A stretch of 64,000 nucleotides of DNA from positions 1 to 64,000 of the forward strand of contig NZ_CAURPW010000007.1 of assembly GCF_963526985.1 (NCBI RefSeq), in the 5' to 3' direction. The translations under genes and the position numbers were made by a program. Of this stretch, positions 15,366 to 24,512 are shown piece after piece. The stretch comes from an uncultured Campylobacter sp. (GTDB taxonomy: Bacteria > Campylobacterota > Campylobacteria > Campylobacterales > Campylobacteraceae). A model generated the notes under the pieces. That model did not search any database, had not been told where the DNA came from, and saw nothing but the letters and a program-made list of their open reading frames with translations. Numbering within the stretch: position 1 is the first letter of the stretch; each line of letters opens with the position of its first letter.

Positions 15366-17960
15366 ATGAACAAAATTTTTAGTTCAGGCATCGTTGCGGC
15401 GGCGTGTATGGCGTTTGCAGTTAGCAGCGCGTGCGCGGCAGATAGCGACTTGCAAGCTATCATGAAAGCGCGCGGGCTAACGGAAAAAGACGTCCTAGCG
15501 GCTGCTAAAACGTATCAGCCAAGCGGCAAGAAGGATGATTATATCGTCTTTTCCTCGGGAGGCCAAAGCGGACAGGTGATGGTTTACGGCGTACCTTCGA
15601 TGAGGATTTACAAATTTATCGGCGTCTTTACGCCCGAGCCTTGGCAGGGATACGGCTTTGACGAGGAGTCTAAGGCTATCCTAAAAAGCGGCGCGATTAG
15701 GGGCAAGGAGCTTTCGTGGGGCGACACTCACCACCCTGCTCTAACAGAGAAAAACGGCGAATACGTCGGCGATTATCTTTTCATCAACGACAAGGCCAAC
15801 CCTCGCATCGCGGTGATAAATTTGCACGATTTTGAAACTACGCAAATCGTCGTTAATCCGATCGTAAAAAGCGAACACGGCGGTAGCTTCATCACTCCAA
15901 ATAGCGAATACGTCATCGAAGCGGCGCAGTACGCGGCTCCGCTAGATAACGGCTACCACTCGATAGACGAGTACGAAAGCGCGTACCGCGGCGCGGTAAC
16001 GTTTTGGAAATTCGACTATCCAAAAGGCAGGATAGACGAGAAAGCTTCCTTCTCGCTTGAGCTTCCTCCGTATTGGCAAGATCTAAGCGATGCGGGTAAG
16101 GGCGAGAGCTTTGGCTGGGCGTTTTCTAACTCCATAAATTCAGAGATGTACACCGGAGGTATCGAAAAAGGCTTGCCTCCGTTTGAAGCGGGCGCAAGCA
16201 GAAACGATACTGACTATTTGCACGTTTATAACTGGCAAATTTTAGAAAAACTAGCTCAAGACAAGAAAAACTACAGAGAGATAAACGGCCACAGAGTAGT
16301 TACGATAGAGGCTGCCGTTAAAGCAGGCGCGCTATTTTTGATCCCAGAGCCAAAGAGCCCGCACGGCGTAGACGTTAGCCCAGACGGCAGGTATATCGTT
16401 ATCGGCGGTAAGCTAGATACGCACGCTACGGTTTTTGACTTTAGAAAGATCAAAAATTTAATCGACAAAAAAGAATTTGCCGGCACCGACTCTTACGGCA
16501 TACCGATTCTTGATTTGCAAAAGACCCTACACGGACAAGTAGAACTCGGCCTTGGACCTCTACACACGGCATTTGACGCGCAAGACGGCGTACTTTATAC
16601 CTCGCTTTACGTCGATAGCCAGATCGTAAAATGGGACTATAAAAATTTAAAAGTCCTAGATAGGATCAACGTCCACTACAACATCGGACACCTAGACGCA
16701 ATGGAGGGAAAATCGGCCAAACCTAAGGGCAAATACGTAATCGCTCTTGACAAGCTATCAATCGACCGCTTTAACCCCGTAGGTCCTCTTCACCCGCAAA
16801 ACCACCAGCTAATCGATACTACGGGTGCTAAGATGGAGCTTTTATACGATATGCCTATACCTCTTGGCGAACCTCACGACGTAGTTTCTATCGAGGCTAG
16901 CAAGCTAAAACCGGCTACCACCTACGCCATGGGAACAAACTCTCGCACGGGCAAAGAAAGTCCGTTCGTAACTCTTGCCGGACAAGAAAGAGTCGAGCGC
17001 AACGGCAAAAACGTAACCGTCTACGCTACGATGATCAGAAGCCACATCAATCCTGAGCATATCGAGGTAAATAAAGGCGACAACGTAACTATCCACCTAA
17101 CTAACCTGGAGCGCGCCCAGGACGAGACTCACGGCTTTACTGTGGATCTTTACAACATCCACGCGTCTTTAGAGCCGGGTAAAACCGCAACCGTAAATTT
17201 CGTAGCCAACGAAGAGGGCGTGTTCCCTTACTACTGCACCGAGTTTTGCTCCGCATTACACCTTGAGATGATGGGCTATTTGCTAGTTAAAGATCCGAAT
17301 AAAAAATACGAATCGGCAAAAGCAAATAGGCTAAAAACCCTAAGTCCCGAAGCCCTAAAGGCCGAATACGATAAAGTAATCGCTACAAATAAAGCTACCG
17401 ACGAAGTTATCCAAAGCGTCGTAGCCTACCTAAAAGAAAAGCATTACGAAAAATATCCTAAGGTAAAAGAGCTGGTTACAGATGCGCTGGATCAATACGG
17501 CAAAATCCCCGAGGCTAAAGCAAAAGCCGACGAAGCCTATAAAAAAGGCGACGTAAACGGCGCAATACTTTGGGAGTATCAAGTATGGCAGTATATGGTT
17601 AAAACCGCGGACGTCGGCCTAAGAGCTAAAAATAACCTCGCTAAAGAGATCGCTACACCTATGAGTCCGGCTGCTGCTAAAGGCGAAGCCGCATATCTAA
17701 AAGGCGGCTGCAACGCTTGCCACGTCATCGGTCAGGTTAGCTCCGGCCCGGATCTAACGGGCGTCCTTTTACGCCACGAAAACGGCGAGAAATGGGTGTT
17801 TGACTTTGTCAAAGATCCGTCTAAATTTTACGGCGACGAGTATATCAAGTCTATGATCGATTACTTTAATCTAAGAATGCCTAATCAGCACATGAGCGAT
17901 CAAGAGATCAAAGATATCATCGAATACCTAAAATGGATCGACGAAAACGCGGGAATGTAA
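15366..17960 (+). CDS. nosZ: nitrous oxide reductase, clade II with fused cytochrome c
   Basis: Reduces N2O to N2 in the periplasm. The 864-residue precursor has a Sec signal peptide ending ACAAD, not a Tat signal, as in clade II enzymes. The N-terminal propeller carries the CuZ histidines. The cupredoxin domain holds the CuA ligands Cys624, Cys628 and His632 (YYCTEFCSALHLEMMG). A C-terminal class I cytochrome c with CNACH (782-786) is the extra domain found in Wolinella and Campylobacter NosZ. The ATG follows AAAGGAG. Two hairpins separate it from nosB. Confidence 0.97.
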   Translation: MNKIFSSGIVAAACMAFAVSSACAADSDLQAIMKARGLTEKDVLAAAKTYQPSGKKDDYIVFSSGGQSGQVMVYGVPSMRIYKFIGVFTPEPWQGYGFDEESKAILKSGAIRGKELSWGDTHHPALTEKNGEYVGDYLFINDKANPRIAVINLHDFETTQIVVNPIVKSEHGGSFITPNSEYVIEAAQYAAPLDNGYHSIDEYESAYRGAVTFWKFDYPKGRIDEKASFSLELPPYWQDLSDAGKGESFGWAFSNSINSEMYTGGIEKGLPPFEAGASRNDTDYLHVYNWQILEKLAQDKKNYREINGHRVVTIEAAVKAGALFLIPEPKSPHGVDVSPDGRYIVIGGKLDTHATVFDFRKIKNLIDKKEFAGTDSYGIPILDLQKTLHGQVELGLGPLHTAFDAQDGVLYTSLYVDSQIVKWDYKNLKVLDRINVHYNIGHLDAMEGKSAKPKGKYVIALDKLSIDRFNPVGPLHPQNHQLIDTTGAKMELLYDMPIPLGEPHDVVSIEASKLKPATTYAMGTNSRTGKESPFVTLAGQERVERNGKNVTVYATMIRSHINPEHIEVNKGDNVTIHLTNLERAQDETHGFTVDLYNIHASLEPGKTATVNFVANEEGVFPYYCTEFCSALHLEMMGYLLVKDPNKKYESAKANRLKTLSPEALKAEYDKVIATNKATDEVIQSVVAYLKEKHYEKYPKVKELVTDALDQYGKIPEAKAKADEAYKKGDVNGAILWEYQVWQYMVKTADVGLRAKNNLAKEIATPMSPAAAKGEAAYLKGGCNACHVIGQVSSGPDLTGVLLRHENGEKWVFDFVKDPSKFYGDEYIKSMIDYFNLRMPNQHMSDQEIKDIIEYLKWIDENAGM

Positions 17961-17962
17961 TC

Positions 17963-17990
17963 TAAATTTGAGCTTAGCGGCTCAAATTTA
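17963..17990 (+). repeat. perfect inverted repeat after nosZ
   Basis: TAAATTTGAGC (17963-17973) and GCTCAAATTTA (17980-17990) are perfect 11-base arms around TTAGCG. The structure begins two bases after the nosZ stop and may protect the nosZ 3' end from nucleases. Confidence 0.75.
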
Positions 17991-18002
17991 ACCGCTAAAT
18001 TT

Positions 18003-18032
18003 AAGGCTCGGAGCGTGTAATCCGAGCCTTTT
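18003..18032 (+). terminator. intrinsic terminator or attenuator between nosZ and nosB
   Basis: AAGGCTCGGA (18003-18012) pairs perfectly with TCCGAGCCTT (18021-18030) around an 8-base loop and ends in TTTT. Partial termination here would give more nosZ than nosBDGCHFY mRNA. No separate promoter was identified in the 58 bases before nosB, although the stretch is A+T rich. Confidence 0.72.
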
Positions 18033-18090
18033 CCGTTAAATTTAAAAAGCCTTTTGCGAAAAATTTTTTAAATTTAATAAAGGAGAAACG

Positions 18091-18852
18091 ATGAAGAAGT
18101 ATCAAATTTACACCATTATCGCATTAGTTTTGATGACCGTTTGTTTTACGATCCCGGTCCTTGGATGGTTCGGCGCGAAGGCTAAAATCGCAGCCGGCGA
18201 GCCGATTGCCGGGTATTCGTATAAAATTTACGACCTTTACACCTCGTTTCAGTACAAAAATCACTTGATGCCGGACGACGTAAAAGCCAGCCTACAAAAA
18301 GCGATCGAGCAAAAAGCCGAGATCGGTACGCCCTCTTTTCCTATCTGGTACGTCGCGCTTGAAGCGCCAAACTACCCAAAAGACGCCTTTCCGGACGGTA
18401 TCCCGGTTTATTTCCACGTTGATGGATACGGCGGCGACGTGCATGAGATGAACACCATAAACCACTACATCGGCATGTATCCGATGGAGCACGGCGGCAA
18501 CGTCGAGCGCGCGATTGCGCCTTACTATCTGCTTATTTCCACGCTTTGCATGCTAGCCTTTTTGTACTACGACGGCAAATTTAACTCCCTGCTCATGGTG
18601 CTTCCCGCTATCGCTCCGCTGCTTTTTATGGGCGCGTTTGCGGGTTGGCTTTACTGGTACGGGCACAATATGCAAGAGTGGGGCGCGTTTAAGATAAAAC
18701 CGTTTATGCCGACCGTGCTTGGCGACGGCAAGGTCGCGCAGTTTACGACGCATTCGTATCCTAGCATAGGATTTTGGGTGATGATAGCTATGAGCGCGCT
18801 TTGCATCCTAGCCGTATTTTCAAAGAAAAAAGAGCTCAAAGAAGCCAAATGA
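18091..18852 (+). CDS. nosB: NosB membrane protein
   Basis: NosB is a multi-spanning protein found only in clade II nos clusters of Campylobacterota and relatives; its exact function is unsettled. The 253-residue sequence has an N-terminal helix (IYTIIALVLMTVCFTIPVLG), a periplasmic loop, and three later helices around STLCMLAFLYYD, LLMVLPAIAPLLFMGAFAGW and GFWVMIAMSALCILAVF. The ATG follows AAAGGAG. Its stop overlaps the nosD start by 4 bases. Confidence 0.9.
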   Translation: MKKYQIYTIIALVLMTVCFTIPVLGWFGAKAKIAAGEPIAGYSYKIYDLYTSFQYKNHLMPDDVKASLQKAIEQKAEIGTPSFPIWYVALEAPNYPKDAFPDGIPVYFHVDGYGGDVHEMNTINHYIGMYPMEHGGNVERAIAPYYLLISTLCMLAFLYYDGKFNSLLMVLPAIAPLLFMGAFAGWLYWYGHNMQEWGAFKIKPFMPTVLGDGKVAQFTTHSYPSIGFWVMIAMSALCILAVFSKKKELKEAK

Positions 18853-20084
18853 AATTTAAGCTTTTGCTCTTTTGCGCGCTAAATTTGACGGCCTTCGCCG
18901 GCCCGCTGCAAGACGCTATAAACGCTGCGGAACCCGGCGACATCTTGCGCCTAAACGACGGCCTTTACGAAGGAAATATAATCGTCGATAAGCCGCTAAC
19001 GATAATAGGCAAAGGCGAAAACGCCGTGATACGAGGCGACCGCAAATCAAGCGTGATAAAAGTAACGGCAAAAAACGTTAAGCTTATAAATTTAAACATC
19101 GAAGGCAGCGGCACGAGCCAGATGAACCTAGATGCGGGCATAAGCTGCGCAAAGGGCAATAATATTTTAGTCGAGAAAAACCGCTTTAAAGACGTGCTTT
19201 TCGGCATCGAGCTATCAGAATGCAACCAAGCCGTCATCAGAGATAACAACATCACCTCAAAAGAAGGCTTTGACGTGCCTAGACGCGGAGACGCCGTGCG
19301 CGCATGGTATTCGCACGAAAACTTAATCGAGCGAAACTACGTCCATAACAGCCGCGATATCGTGGCGTGGTTTTCTAGCAATAACATAATCCGCAAGAAC
19401 TACGGACAAAACAATCGCTACGCCGTACATACGATGTACTCTGCGGGCAACCTCATCGAGGATAACGAATTTAGCGGCGGCGCGGTAGGGATGTATTTTA
19501 TGTTTTCTACGAATTCCCTCGTGCGCCGAAACGTGATAATCAACTCAAACGGAGCCTTTGGCGTGGGTATCGCGCTAAAAGACACCTCGGGCTTTACCGT
19601 GAGCGAAAATACCTTTTTGTATAACTCGCGCGGCATCTACTCCGACCGCTCGCCGCTAAATCCGGGCACCGTAAATTTGATCGAAAATAATCAAATTTTA
19701 TACAACGTCATCGGGCTGCAAATGCACGCGACGCAGGAAAAAAGCGTGTTTAAGGGCAACGACTTTATCGGCAACATGGAAACGGCTATCAACGACACTC
19801 CTGGCTCAAAGATCGAGCTAAACGAGTGGAGCGGTAATTATTTCGACGAATACGAAGGACTGGATCTAAACCGCGACGGCATCGGCGACACGCCCTACTC
19901 GCACTTTATTTACGCCGACAAGCTTTGGCAGTATTATCCGGCTTTGCGCTTTTTTTACGGTTCAACCGTGATTAGCGGGCTAAATTTCCTAGCTAAACTT
20001 GCCCCTTTTTCCGAGCCGCTTAAGCTTTTAGAAGACGACTCTCCAAAAATGCGCCCCAATAACGCTCAAAAGGCAACGCTATGA
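18849..20084 (+). CDS. nosD: NosD periplasmic copper-site maturation protein
   Basis: NosD works with the NosFY ABC transporter to build the CuZ sulfide-copper cluster. The ATG at 18849 gives a signal peptide (KLLLFCALNLTAFA) and overlaps the nosB stop as ATGA; the longer frame reads back into nosB and is not credible. Repeated right-handed beta-helix rungs (NNILVEKNRFKDVLFGIEL, NLIEDNEFSGGAVGMYF) and the final DLNRDGIGDTPY segment are typical of the NosD/CASH family. It overlaps nosG by 4 bases. Confidence 0.95.
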   Translation: MKFKLLLFCALNLTAFAGPLQDAINAAEPGDILRLNDGLYEGNIIVDKPLTIIGKGENAVIRGDRKSSVIKVTAKNVKLINLNIEGSGTSQMNLDAGISCAKGNNILVEKNRFKDVLFGIELSECNQAVIRDNNITSKEGFDVPRRGDAVRAWYSHENLIERNYVHNSRDIVAWFSSNNIIRKNYGQNNRYAVHTMYSAGNLIEDNEFSGGAVGMYFMFSTNSLVRRNVIINSNGAFGVGIALKDTSGFTVSENTFLYNSRGIYSDRSPLNPGTVNLIENNQILYNVIGLQMHATQEKSVFKGNDFIGNMETAINDTPGSKIELNEWSGNYFDEYEGLDLNRDGIGDTPYSHFIYADKLWQYYPALRFFYGSTVISGLNFLAKLAPFSEPLKLLEDDSPKMRPNNAQKATL

Positions 20085-20761
20085 ATAGACGAAATTTTAT
20101 CGCCCTAACGGCAGGCGCGGCGGCCGCAGGATACGGCATCGGATATTTTTTACCCAAAACACGCGCGGACGAGCTTTTTTTAAGGCCTCCGGGAGCGGTT
20201 AAAAATTTCGAATCGCTCTGCATAAAATGCGGCCAGTGCGTGCAGGTCTGCCCCTATCACAGCATCGGGCTGCTAGACATCGCGCAGGGCTACTCAAACG
20301 GCACGTCCTACATCGACGCGCACGAGCGAGGCTGCTATCTGTGCGACCTTTTCCCTTGCGTTTTAGCCTGTCCCAGCGGCGCGCTAGATCACGCCACGAC
20401 GCAAATCAGCGACGTAAAGATGGGCGTGGGCGTGCTGCGAGGGCGCGAGGCCTGTCTTGCCTATAAAAACGAAAACGTAAATTTAAGCGGCGTTACGAAA
20501 ATGCTCGAGCGTAAAATTTATAACGACCGCGAGCAAGCCGTAAAAGACGCCGTCCAAAATAGCGTGGATAAGCCCTGTGATCTGTGCGTGAGCCTATGCC
20601 CGGTCGGAGACGCCGCCATAACTATGGCTAAAAGCGACGGGCGAAATTTGCCCGAATTTAAACAAGGCTGCGTCGGATGCGGAGTGTGCGCCGAGGTTTG
20701 CCCGGCACAGATCATCGACATCGCGCCAAACCGCGGCTATGACGAAATTTACAAAGGATAA
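20081..20761 (+). CDS. nosG: NosG polyferredoxin
   Basis: A 226-residue NapG-like iron-sulfur protein. The N-terminus has a RRNFIAL twin-arginine-like start and a hydrophobic stretch, suggesting membrane-side location in the periplasm. Four 4Fe-4S clusters are indicated by CIKCGQCVQVCPY, CYLCDLFPCVLACP, CDLCVSLCP and CVGCGVCAEVCP. With NosH it is proposed to carry electrons from menaquinol toward NosZ, parallel to NapGH. It overlaps nosD by 4 bases and is followed by nosC1 after 2. Confidence 0.95.
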   Translation: MNRRNFIALTAGAAAAGYGIGYFLPKTRADELFLRPPGAVKNFESLCIKCGQCVQVCPYHSIGLLDIAQGYSNGTSYIDAHERGCYLCDLFPCVLACPSGALDHATTQISDVKMGVGVLRGREACLAYKNENVNLSGVTKMLERKIYNDREQAVKDAVQNSVDKPCDLCVSLCPVGDAAITMAKSDGRNLPEFKQGCVGCGVCAEVCPAQIIDIAPNRGYDEIYKG

Positions 20762-20763
20762 AA

Positions 20764-21336
20764 ATGAGAAACAAAATTTTAGGCTGTCTCGCGGCTCTCG
20801 CCGCCGCCGCGATGATAACTGGCTGCGAGAGCAAAGACGATAAAAAAAGCGCGACGCAAGCGGCAAAAACGCAAACAACGCCCGCCGCCGCAGGCGTGAT
20901 AGAGACGCAAAAGGCGGACGCTAACGCAACCGCGCAAAAAGACTACGATCAGTTTATGAGCTACGACATAAACGGCAAAAAGAGAGTCAAATTCGGCCTA
21001 GACGACGAGGAGAGCGAGACTAGCCGCTCAGTCGGCGCGCTAGCGATGGTGCGAAATCCGCTGCAAAGCATAAATTTAAAACTCGTAAAAGGGCGCCTTA
21101 GCAAGGACTTTATCGTAAAATGCTCCGCCTGCCACGACGACTACGCCAACGGCATCATCGGCCCGTCGCTGCTAAACAAAACCTCGGATCAAATTTACGA
21201 TATGATTTTTGCGTATAAGAACAAGCAAAAGGTAAATCCGCTGATGAAAGATCTAGTCCAAACCCTAGACGAGGCGCAAATCCGCGCTCTAGCAAACGAA
21301 ATCAGCGAATTTAACGAGCAGTTTAGAAAAAAATAG
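20764..21336 (+). CDS. nosC1: NosC1 monoheme cytochrome c lipoprotein
   Basis: A 190-residue cytochrome c with a lipoprotein signal whose lipobox ends MITGC. The following segment is Ala/Thr/Lys-rich and flexible. One heme site is CSACHDD at about residues 120-126, with MKDL further on as a possible methionine ligand. In Wolinella the paired NosC1/NosC2 cytochromes are thought to pass electrons from NosGH to the NosZ heme. It sits in series with nosG (2 bases) and nosC2 (9 bases). Confidence 0.9.
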   Translation: MRNKILGCLAALAAAAMITGCESKDDKKSATQAAKTQTTPAAAGVIETQKADANATAQKDYDQFMSYDINGKKRVKFGLDDEESETSRSVGALAMVRNPLQSINLKLVKGRLSKDFIVKCSACHDDYANGIIGPSLLNKTSDQIYDMIFAYKNKQKVNPLMKDLVQTLDEAQIRALANEISEFNEQFRKK

Positions 21337-21345
21337 GAGGCTAAA

Positions 21346-21801
21346 ATGGGAAAGAAAATAGCGATAATCTTTGGAGCTTTGGTCTTGGTTCTTATGATTT
21401 TTATGCTGACTAGCCAGCCCTCAGCGCCCATAAAAGATGCCAGCAGACCCGAAATAAAACCCCAAGACTTCGCTCCTAAGCAAGAGCGAAACGAGGAGCT
21501 AAATCTGCAGGACGCCGAGGAAATAAAAAAGATAAAACAGCTACAAAATAGCGTCGCAAATCAGCCCAGCGAGGGCGTTAGCAAACGATACCTAACATCC
21601 TGCGCGCCTTGCCACGGAGCAAACGGCAAGGGCGTAATGGCACCTAAAATCTCAGGCAAAAGCAAGGACGAAATTTTAGCTAGGCTAAAAGACTACAAAG
21701 AAAATAAAGTACCAAACAGCCTAATGAAAGGACTTTTAAACAACGTATCAGACGAGGATTTAGGCTTGTTAGCGGATGAAATTTCAAAATTTAAAGAGTA
21801 G
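21346..21801 (+). CDS. nosC2: NosC2 monoheme cytochrome c
   Basis: A 151-residue cytochrome c anchored by one N-terminal helix (KKIAIIFGALVLVLMIFML). The heme motif is CAPCHGANGKG, and the C-terminal half (NSLMKGLLNNVSDEDLGLLADEI) is close in pattern to NosC1, suggesting an old duplication. Spacing to nosH is 3 bases. A periplasmic electron-transfer role to NosZ follows from the family. Confidence 0.9.
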   Translation: MGKKIAIIFGALVLVLMIFMLTSQPSAPIKDASRPEIKPQDFAPKQERNEELNLQDAEEIKKIKQLQNSVANQPSEGVSKRYLTSCAPCHGANGKGVMAPKISGKSKDEILARLKDYKENKVPNSLMKGLLNNVSDEDLGLLADEISKFKE

Positions 21802-21804
21802 CGG

Positions 21805-22710
21805 ATGGATAAATATAGCACGCGTTGCACGGTCTCGAAGGTCGATTTTTTCGATACGCTGACGATAAAAAACGGCGAGGGCAAAAAAAGCCTCAGCTGG
21901 CGAGGACGCCGCCTCGTCGTGATCGCGCTAGTGCATATTTTGTTCGTGCTTTCTTACCGCGCGGATATTCAAATTTTAGAAGGCGACATCAGCGGATCAA
22001 GGATTTTAGGTTTTCATTTGACCGACGCTTTTATGAGCTTTCAGGTATTTGCCGCGACGCACGAGTTTCCGATAAATTTGATCATCGGCACGGCTACGAT
22101 TTTGCTTTTTTACGCGCTCGTGGGCGGTCGAGCCTTTTGCGGCTGGATTTGCCCTTATACTTTTTTGGGCGAGATCGGCGAGAAAATACACGAAAATTTA
22201 GCCGCCAAAAAGATAATCAAACGCCGCGAGTTCGATCCCAAATGGCGCTACGTCTTTACCGCGCTTTTTATCGCGATGAGTTTTGCTAGCTCGCAGCTCG
22301 TGTTTGAGATATTTAGCGTGACGGGCATCGTGTCTAGGTTTGTTATTTACGGCTATTTTCACGCGATTTGGTTTGCGGTTTTTATACTTTTAGTCGAGAT
22401 TTTCTACTCCCGCAGAGGCTGGTGCCGCTACGTCTGCCCCATCGGCGCGACGTATTCGCTACTAACCCGCACCAACGCCGTAAAAGTCAGCTGGAACAAA
22501 GATCGCTGCGACCACTGTTTGGTCTGCATCGATACCTGTCTCGTGCCTCACGTGCTTGAAATCACGAAGAAAAACGCCAAATTTGACGGCGACGAAAATA
22601 AAAAAGAATTTCGTCTCGTGGGCGGCGACTGCACGCTTTGCGGGCGCTGTATCGACGTGTGTCACCACGACGCGCTGAAATTCGACAACGGCTTTAAAAA
22701 GCTAATATAA
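21805..22710 (+). CDS. nosH: NosH quinol-linked membrane iron-sulfur protein
   Basis: A NapH-like protein of 301 residues with four membrane helices (for example RLVVIALVHILFVLSYRA and VFTALFIAMSFASSQLVF). The CGWICPYTFLGE and CRYVCPIGATYSL motifs are the NapH/NosR CX3CP type, and two C-terminal 4Fe-4S motifs (CDHCLVCIDTC and CTLCGRCIDVC) face the cytoplasm in NapH. It is expected to oxidise menaquinol and feed NosG and the cytochromes. It follows nosC2 directly. Confidence 0.95.
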   Translation: MDKYSTRCTVSKVDFFDTLTIKNGEGKKSLSWRGRRLVVIALVHILFVLSYRADIQILEGDISGSRILGFHLTDAFMSFQVFAATHEFPINLIIGTATILLFYALVGGRAFCGWICPYTFLGEIGEKIHENLAAKKIIKRREFDPKWRYVFTALFIAMSFASSQLVFEIFSVTGIVSRFVIYGYFHAIWFAVFILLVEIFYSRRGWCRYVCPIGATYSLLTRTNAVKVSWNKDRCDHCLVCIDTCLVPHVLEITKKNAKFDGDENKKEFRLVGGDCTLCGRCIDVCHHDALKFDNGFKKLI

Positions 22711-22720
22711 AAGGATAAAT

Positions 22721-23380
22721 TTGATAATCTTAAAAGACATCACCAAGGCTTTTGGCTCGCAAAAGATACTGCAAAACGTAAATTTAAGCATAAAAAAGGG
22801 GCAAAAAACGGTCGTGCTAGGACAAAACGGTGCCGGCAAAAGCTCGCTGATGCGTATAATACTGGGCGAATTTAAGCCAAATAGCGGCGAGGTGCGAGTA
22901 AACGGCTTTGATCCTTTTACCGCGCGCAAAGAAGCCCTTAGCGTGATATCTTTCGTCCCGCAAACGCCGCCGCCGCTTAAATTTAACCTAAAAGAGCTTT
23001 GCGAGTTCGTCTGCAAAAGTTCAAACGTTGCCCAGGAAAACATAGAGAAATTTTGCGAGAAAATGGAGCTTGATCTAAAAGGAAATTTTCATAAGCCCTT
23101 TTACAAACTCTCAGGCGGCATGAAGCAAAAAATGCTAATCGCAATCGCCTTTGCTAAAGATACCCAGGCTATGATGTTTGACGAGCCGACGGCAAATTTA
23201 GACCCCAAAGCCAGGCGAAATTTTATGGACTTGTTAGGCGAATTTGCGCGCGAAAAGACGCTGGTTTTCATCTCGCACAGGCTTGATGAGGTGCAGGGCA
23301 TATCAAACCGCTACGTCGAGATGGATCTGGGGCAGATCATAAAAGACGAGCTAATCTCTCAAGGATGCGCGCATGCGTAA
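22721..23380 (+). CDS. nosF: NosF ABC transporter ATPase
   Basis: A 219-residue ATPase starting at TTG after AAGGATAAA. Walker A is GQNGAGKSS, the signature is LSGGMKQK and Walker B is MMFDEPTANLD, followed by the switch histidine in FISHRLDE. With NosY and NosD it supports CuZ assembly, probably by exporting a sulfur species. It overlaps nosY by 8 bases. Confidence 0.95.
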   Translation: MIILKDITKAFGSQKILQNVNLSIKKGQKTVVLGQNGAGKSSLMRIILGEFKPNSGEVRVNGFDPFTARKEALSVISFVPQTPPPLKFNLKELCEFVCKSSNVAQENIEKFCEKMELDLKGNFHKPFYKLSGGMKQKMLIAIAFAKDTQAMMFDEPTANLDPKARRNFMDLLGEFAREKTLVFISHRLDEVQGISNRYVEMDLGQIIKDELISQGCAHA

Positions 23381-24200
23381 TTTGCTACTCATCGCCAAAC
23401 TAGACGTCGCCGAGTCGCTACGCTCGCGCTGGTTCCTCATCTATATGCTAGTTTTTATGGGGCTTATCGTTACTTTTATCTTTAGCGGCGTGACGGACTC
23501 GCGGGTGCTTGGCTTTAGCGGGCTTACGCGGCTTTTGCTGCTTTTTATCCAAATTTGCATCGTTATCGTGCCTATTTTTATCCTCATCTCGACCGTACGC
23601 AGCATCAGCGCCGACCGCGATACGAACCTGCTTGAGTATATGCTTAGCTTTCCCGTTAGCCTGGGCGAATACTATTTCGGCAAAGCTTTGGGGCGCATTT
23701 TCGTTATTTTCGTGCCGCTTTTGCTCTCGTTCGTTTTAGCCGTAGTTGCGGGTCTGGTTAAAAAAATCGAGATCCCGTGGGATATCCTAAGCCTCTACAC
23801 CGCCCTACTTTTCGCGCTTAGCTTCGTGTTTTTGTCGTTTGGATTTCTCATTTCCTCGGCTATCAAAAATCAAGAAATGGGTCAAGGCGTCGCGTTTTTA
23901 CTCTGGCTTATCTTGCTAGCGTTTTTGGATCTAGCTCTCATGGGCTTTTTGATGAAAAGTAACGTGCGCGAGGATATCATCTTTTTTATCGCGCTCATTA
24001 ACCCCATCGAAGTCTTTAGGATCGCGGCGATTAGCCTATTTGATCCAAATTTAGCCGTGATCGGCGTGGCATCGAATTTCGTGCTAAATAACTTTAGCGT
24101 ATTTGGCTTCGTGCTTTACTCGATTTTTTACCCGCTGATTTTAGGCGCAATCATGCTTGTGGGCGGATATTTTATCTTTAGCAGCAGGGATTTGGTGTAA
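23373..24200 (+). CDS. nosY: NosY ABC transporter permease
   Basis: A 275-residue ABC-2-type permease with six membrane helices, including LLLLFIQICIVIVPIFILIS and the last one at LGAIMLVGGYFIF. The RSISADRDTNLLEYML loop is conserved in NosY. It is the last recognised nos gene; nosL, which encodes the copper-delivery lipoprotein and often ends this cluster, does not follow. Confidence 0.94.
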   Translation: MRNLLLIAKLDVAESLRSRWFLIYMLVFMGLIVTFIFSGVTDSRVLGFSGLTRLLLLFIQICIVIVPIFILISTVRSISADRDTNLLEYMLSFPVSLGEYYFGKALGRIFVIFVPLLLSFVLAVVAGLVKKIEIPWDILSLYTALLFALSFVFLSFGFLISSAIKNQEMGQGVAFLLWLILLAFLDLALMGFLMKSNVREDIIFFIALINPIEVFRIAAISLFDPNLAVIGVASNFVLNNFSVFGFVLYSIFYPLILGAIMLVGGYFIFSSRDLV

Positions 24201-24512
24201 ATTTAGCTAGTCTGCGGTAGTCGTTTGGCGTTTAGGTAGGCTAGTTAGTCGTTTTATCAAGCAAATTTGACCGTCCGTGCGACTAAACCGCGATGAAAGG
24301 GCGTTATTTTTACGCTACCCATAACCGCTAAAACCCAAAATTTATCATCACGGTGAGGCGTATTAAATTTAAACTAAGACTTAGCCCAGAGTTTTGAATG
24401 AATTTTAGCAAGATATATAAGATAGAATCTATAGCGCTTTGAGGCGAGGCTAAATTTAAGCCCCGCCCCGGAAAATTTAAAGTAAATTTAGCGGTGCCGA
24501 CTACCGCCTAGA
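24201..24512. other. spacer between convergent nosY and RTX gene
   Basis: No gene is visible in these 312 bases. A hairpin at 24443-24467 (GGCGAGGCT, loop AAATTTA, AGCCCCGCC, one mismatch) lies between the two convergent genes and could end transcripts from either side, though it lacks a long T-run. nosL was looked for here and is absent. Confidence 0.6.
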
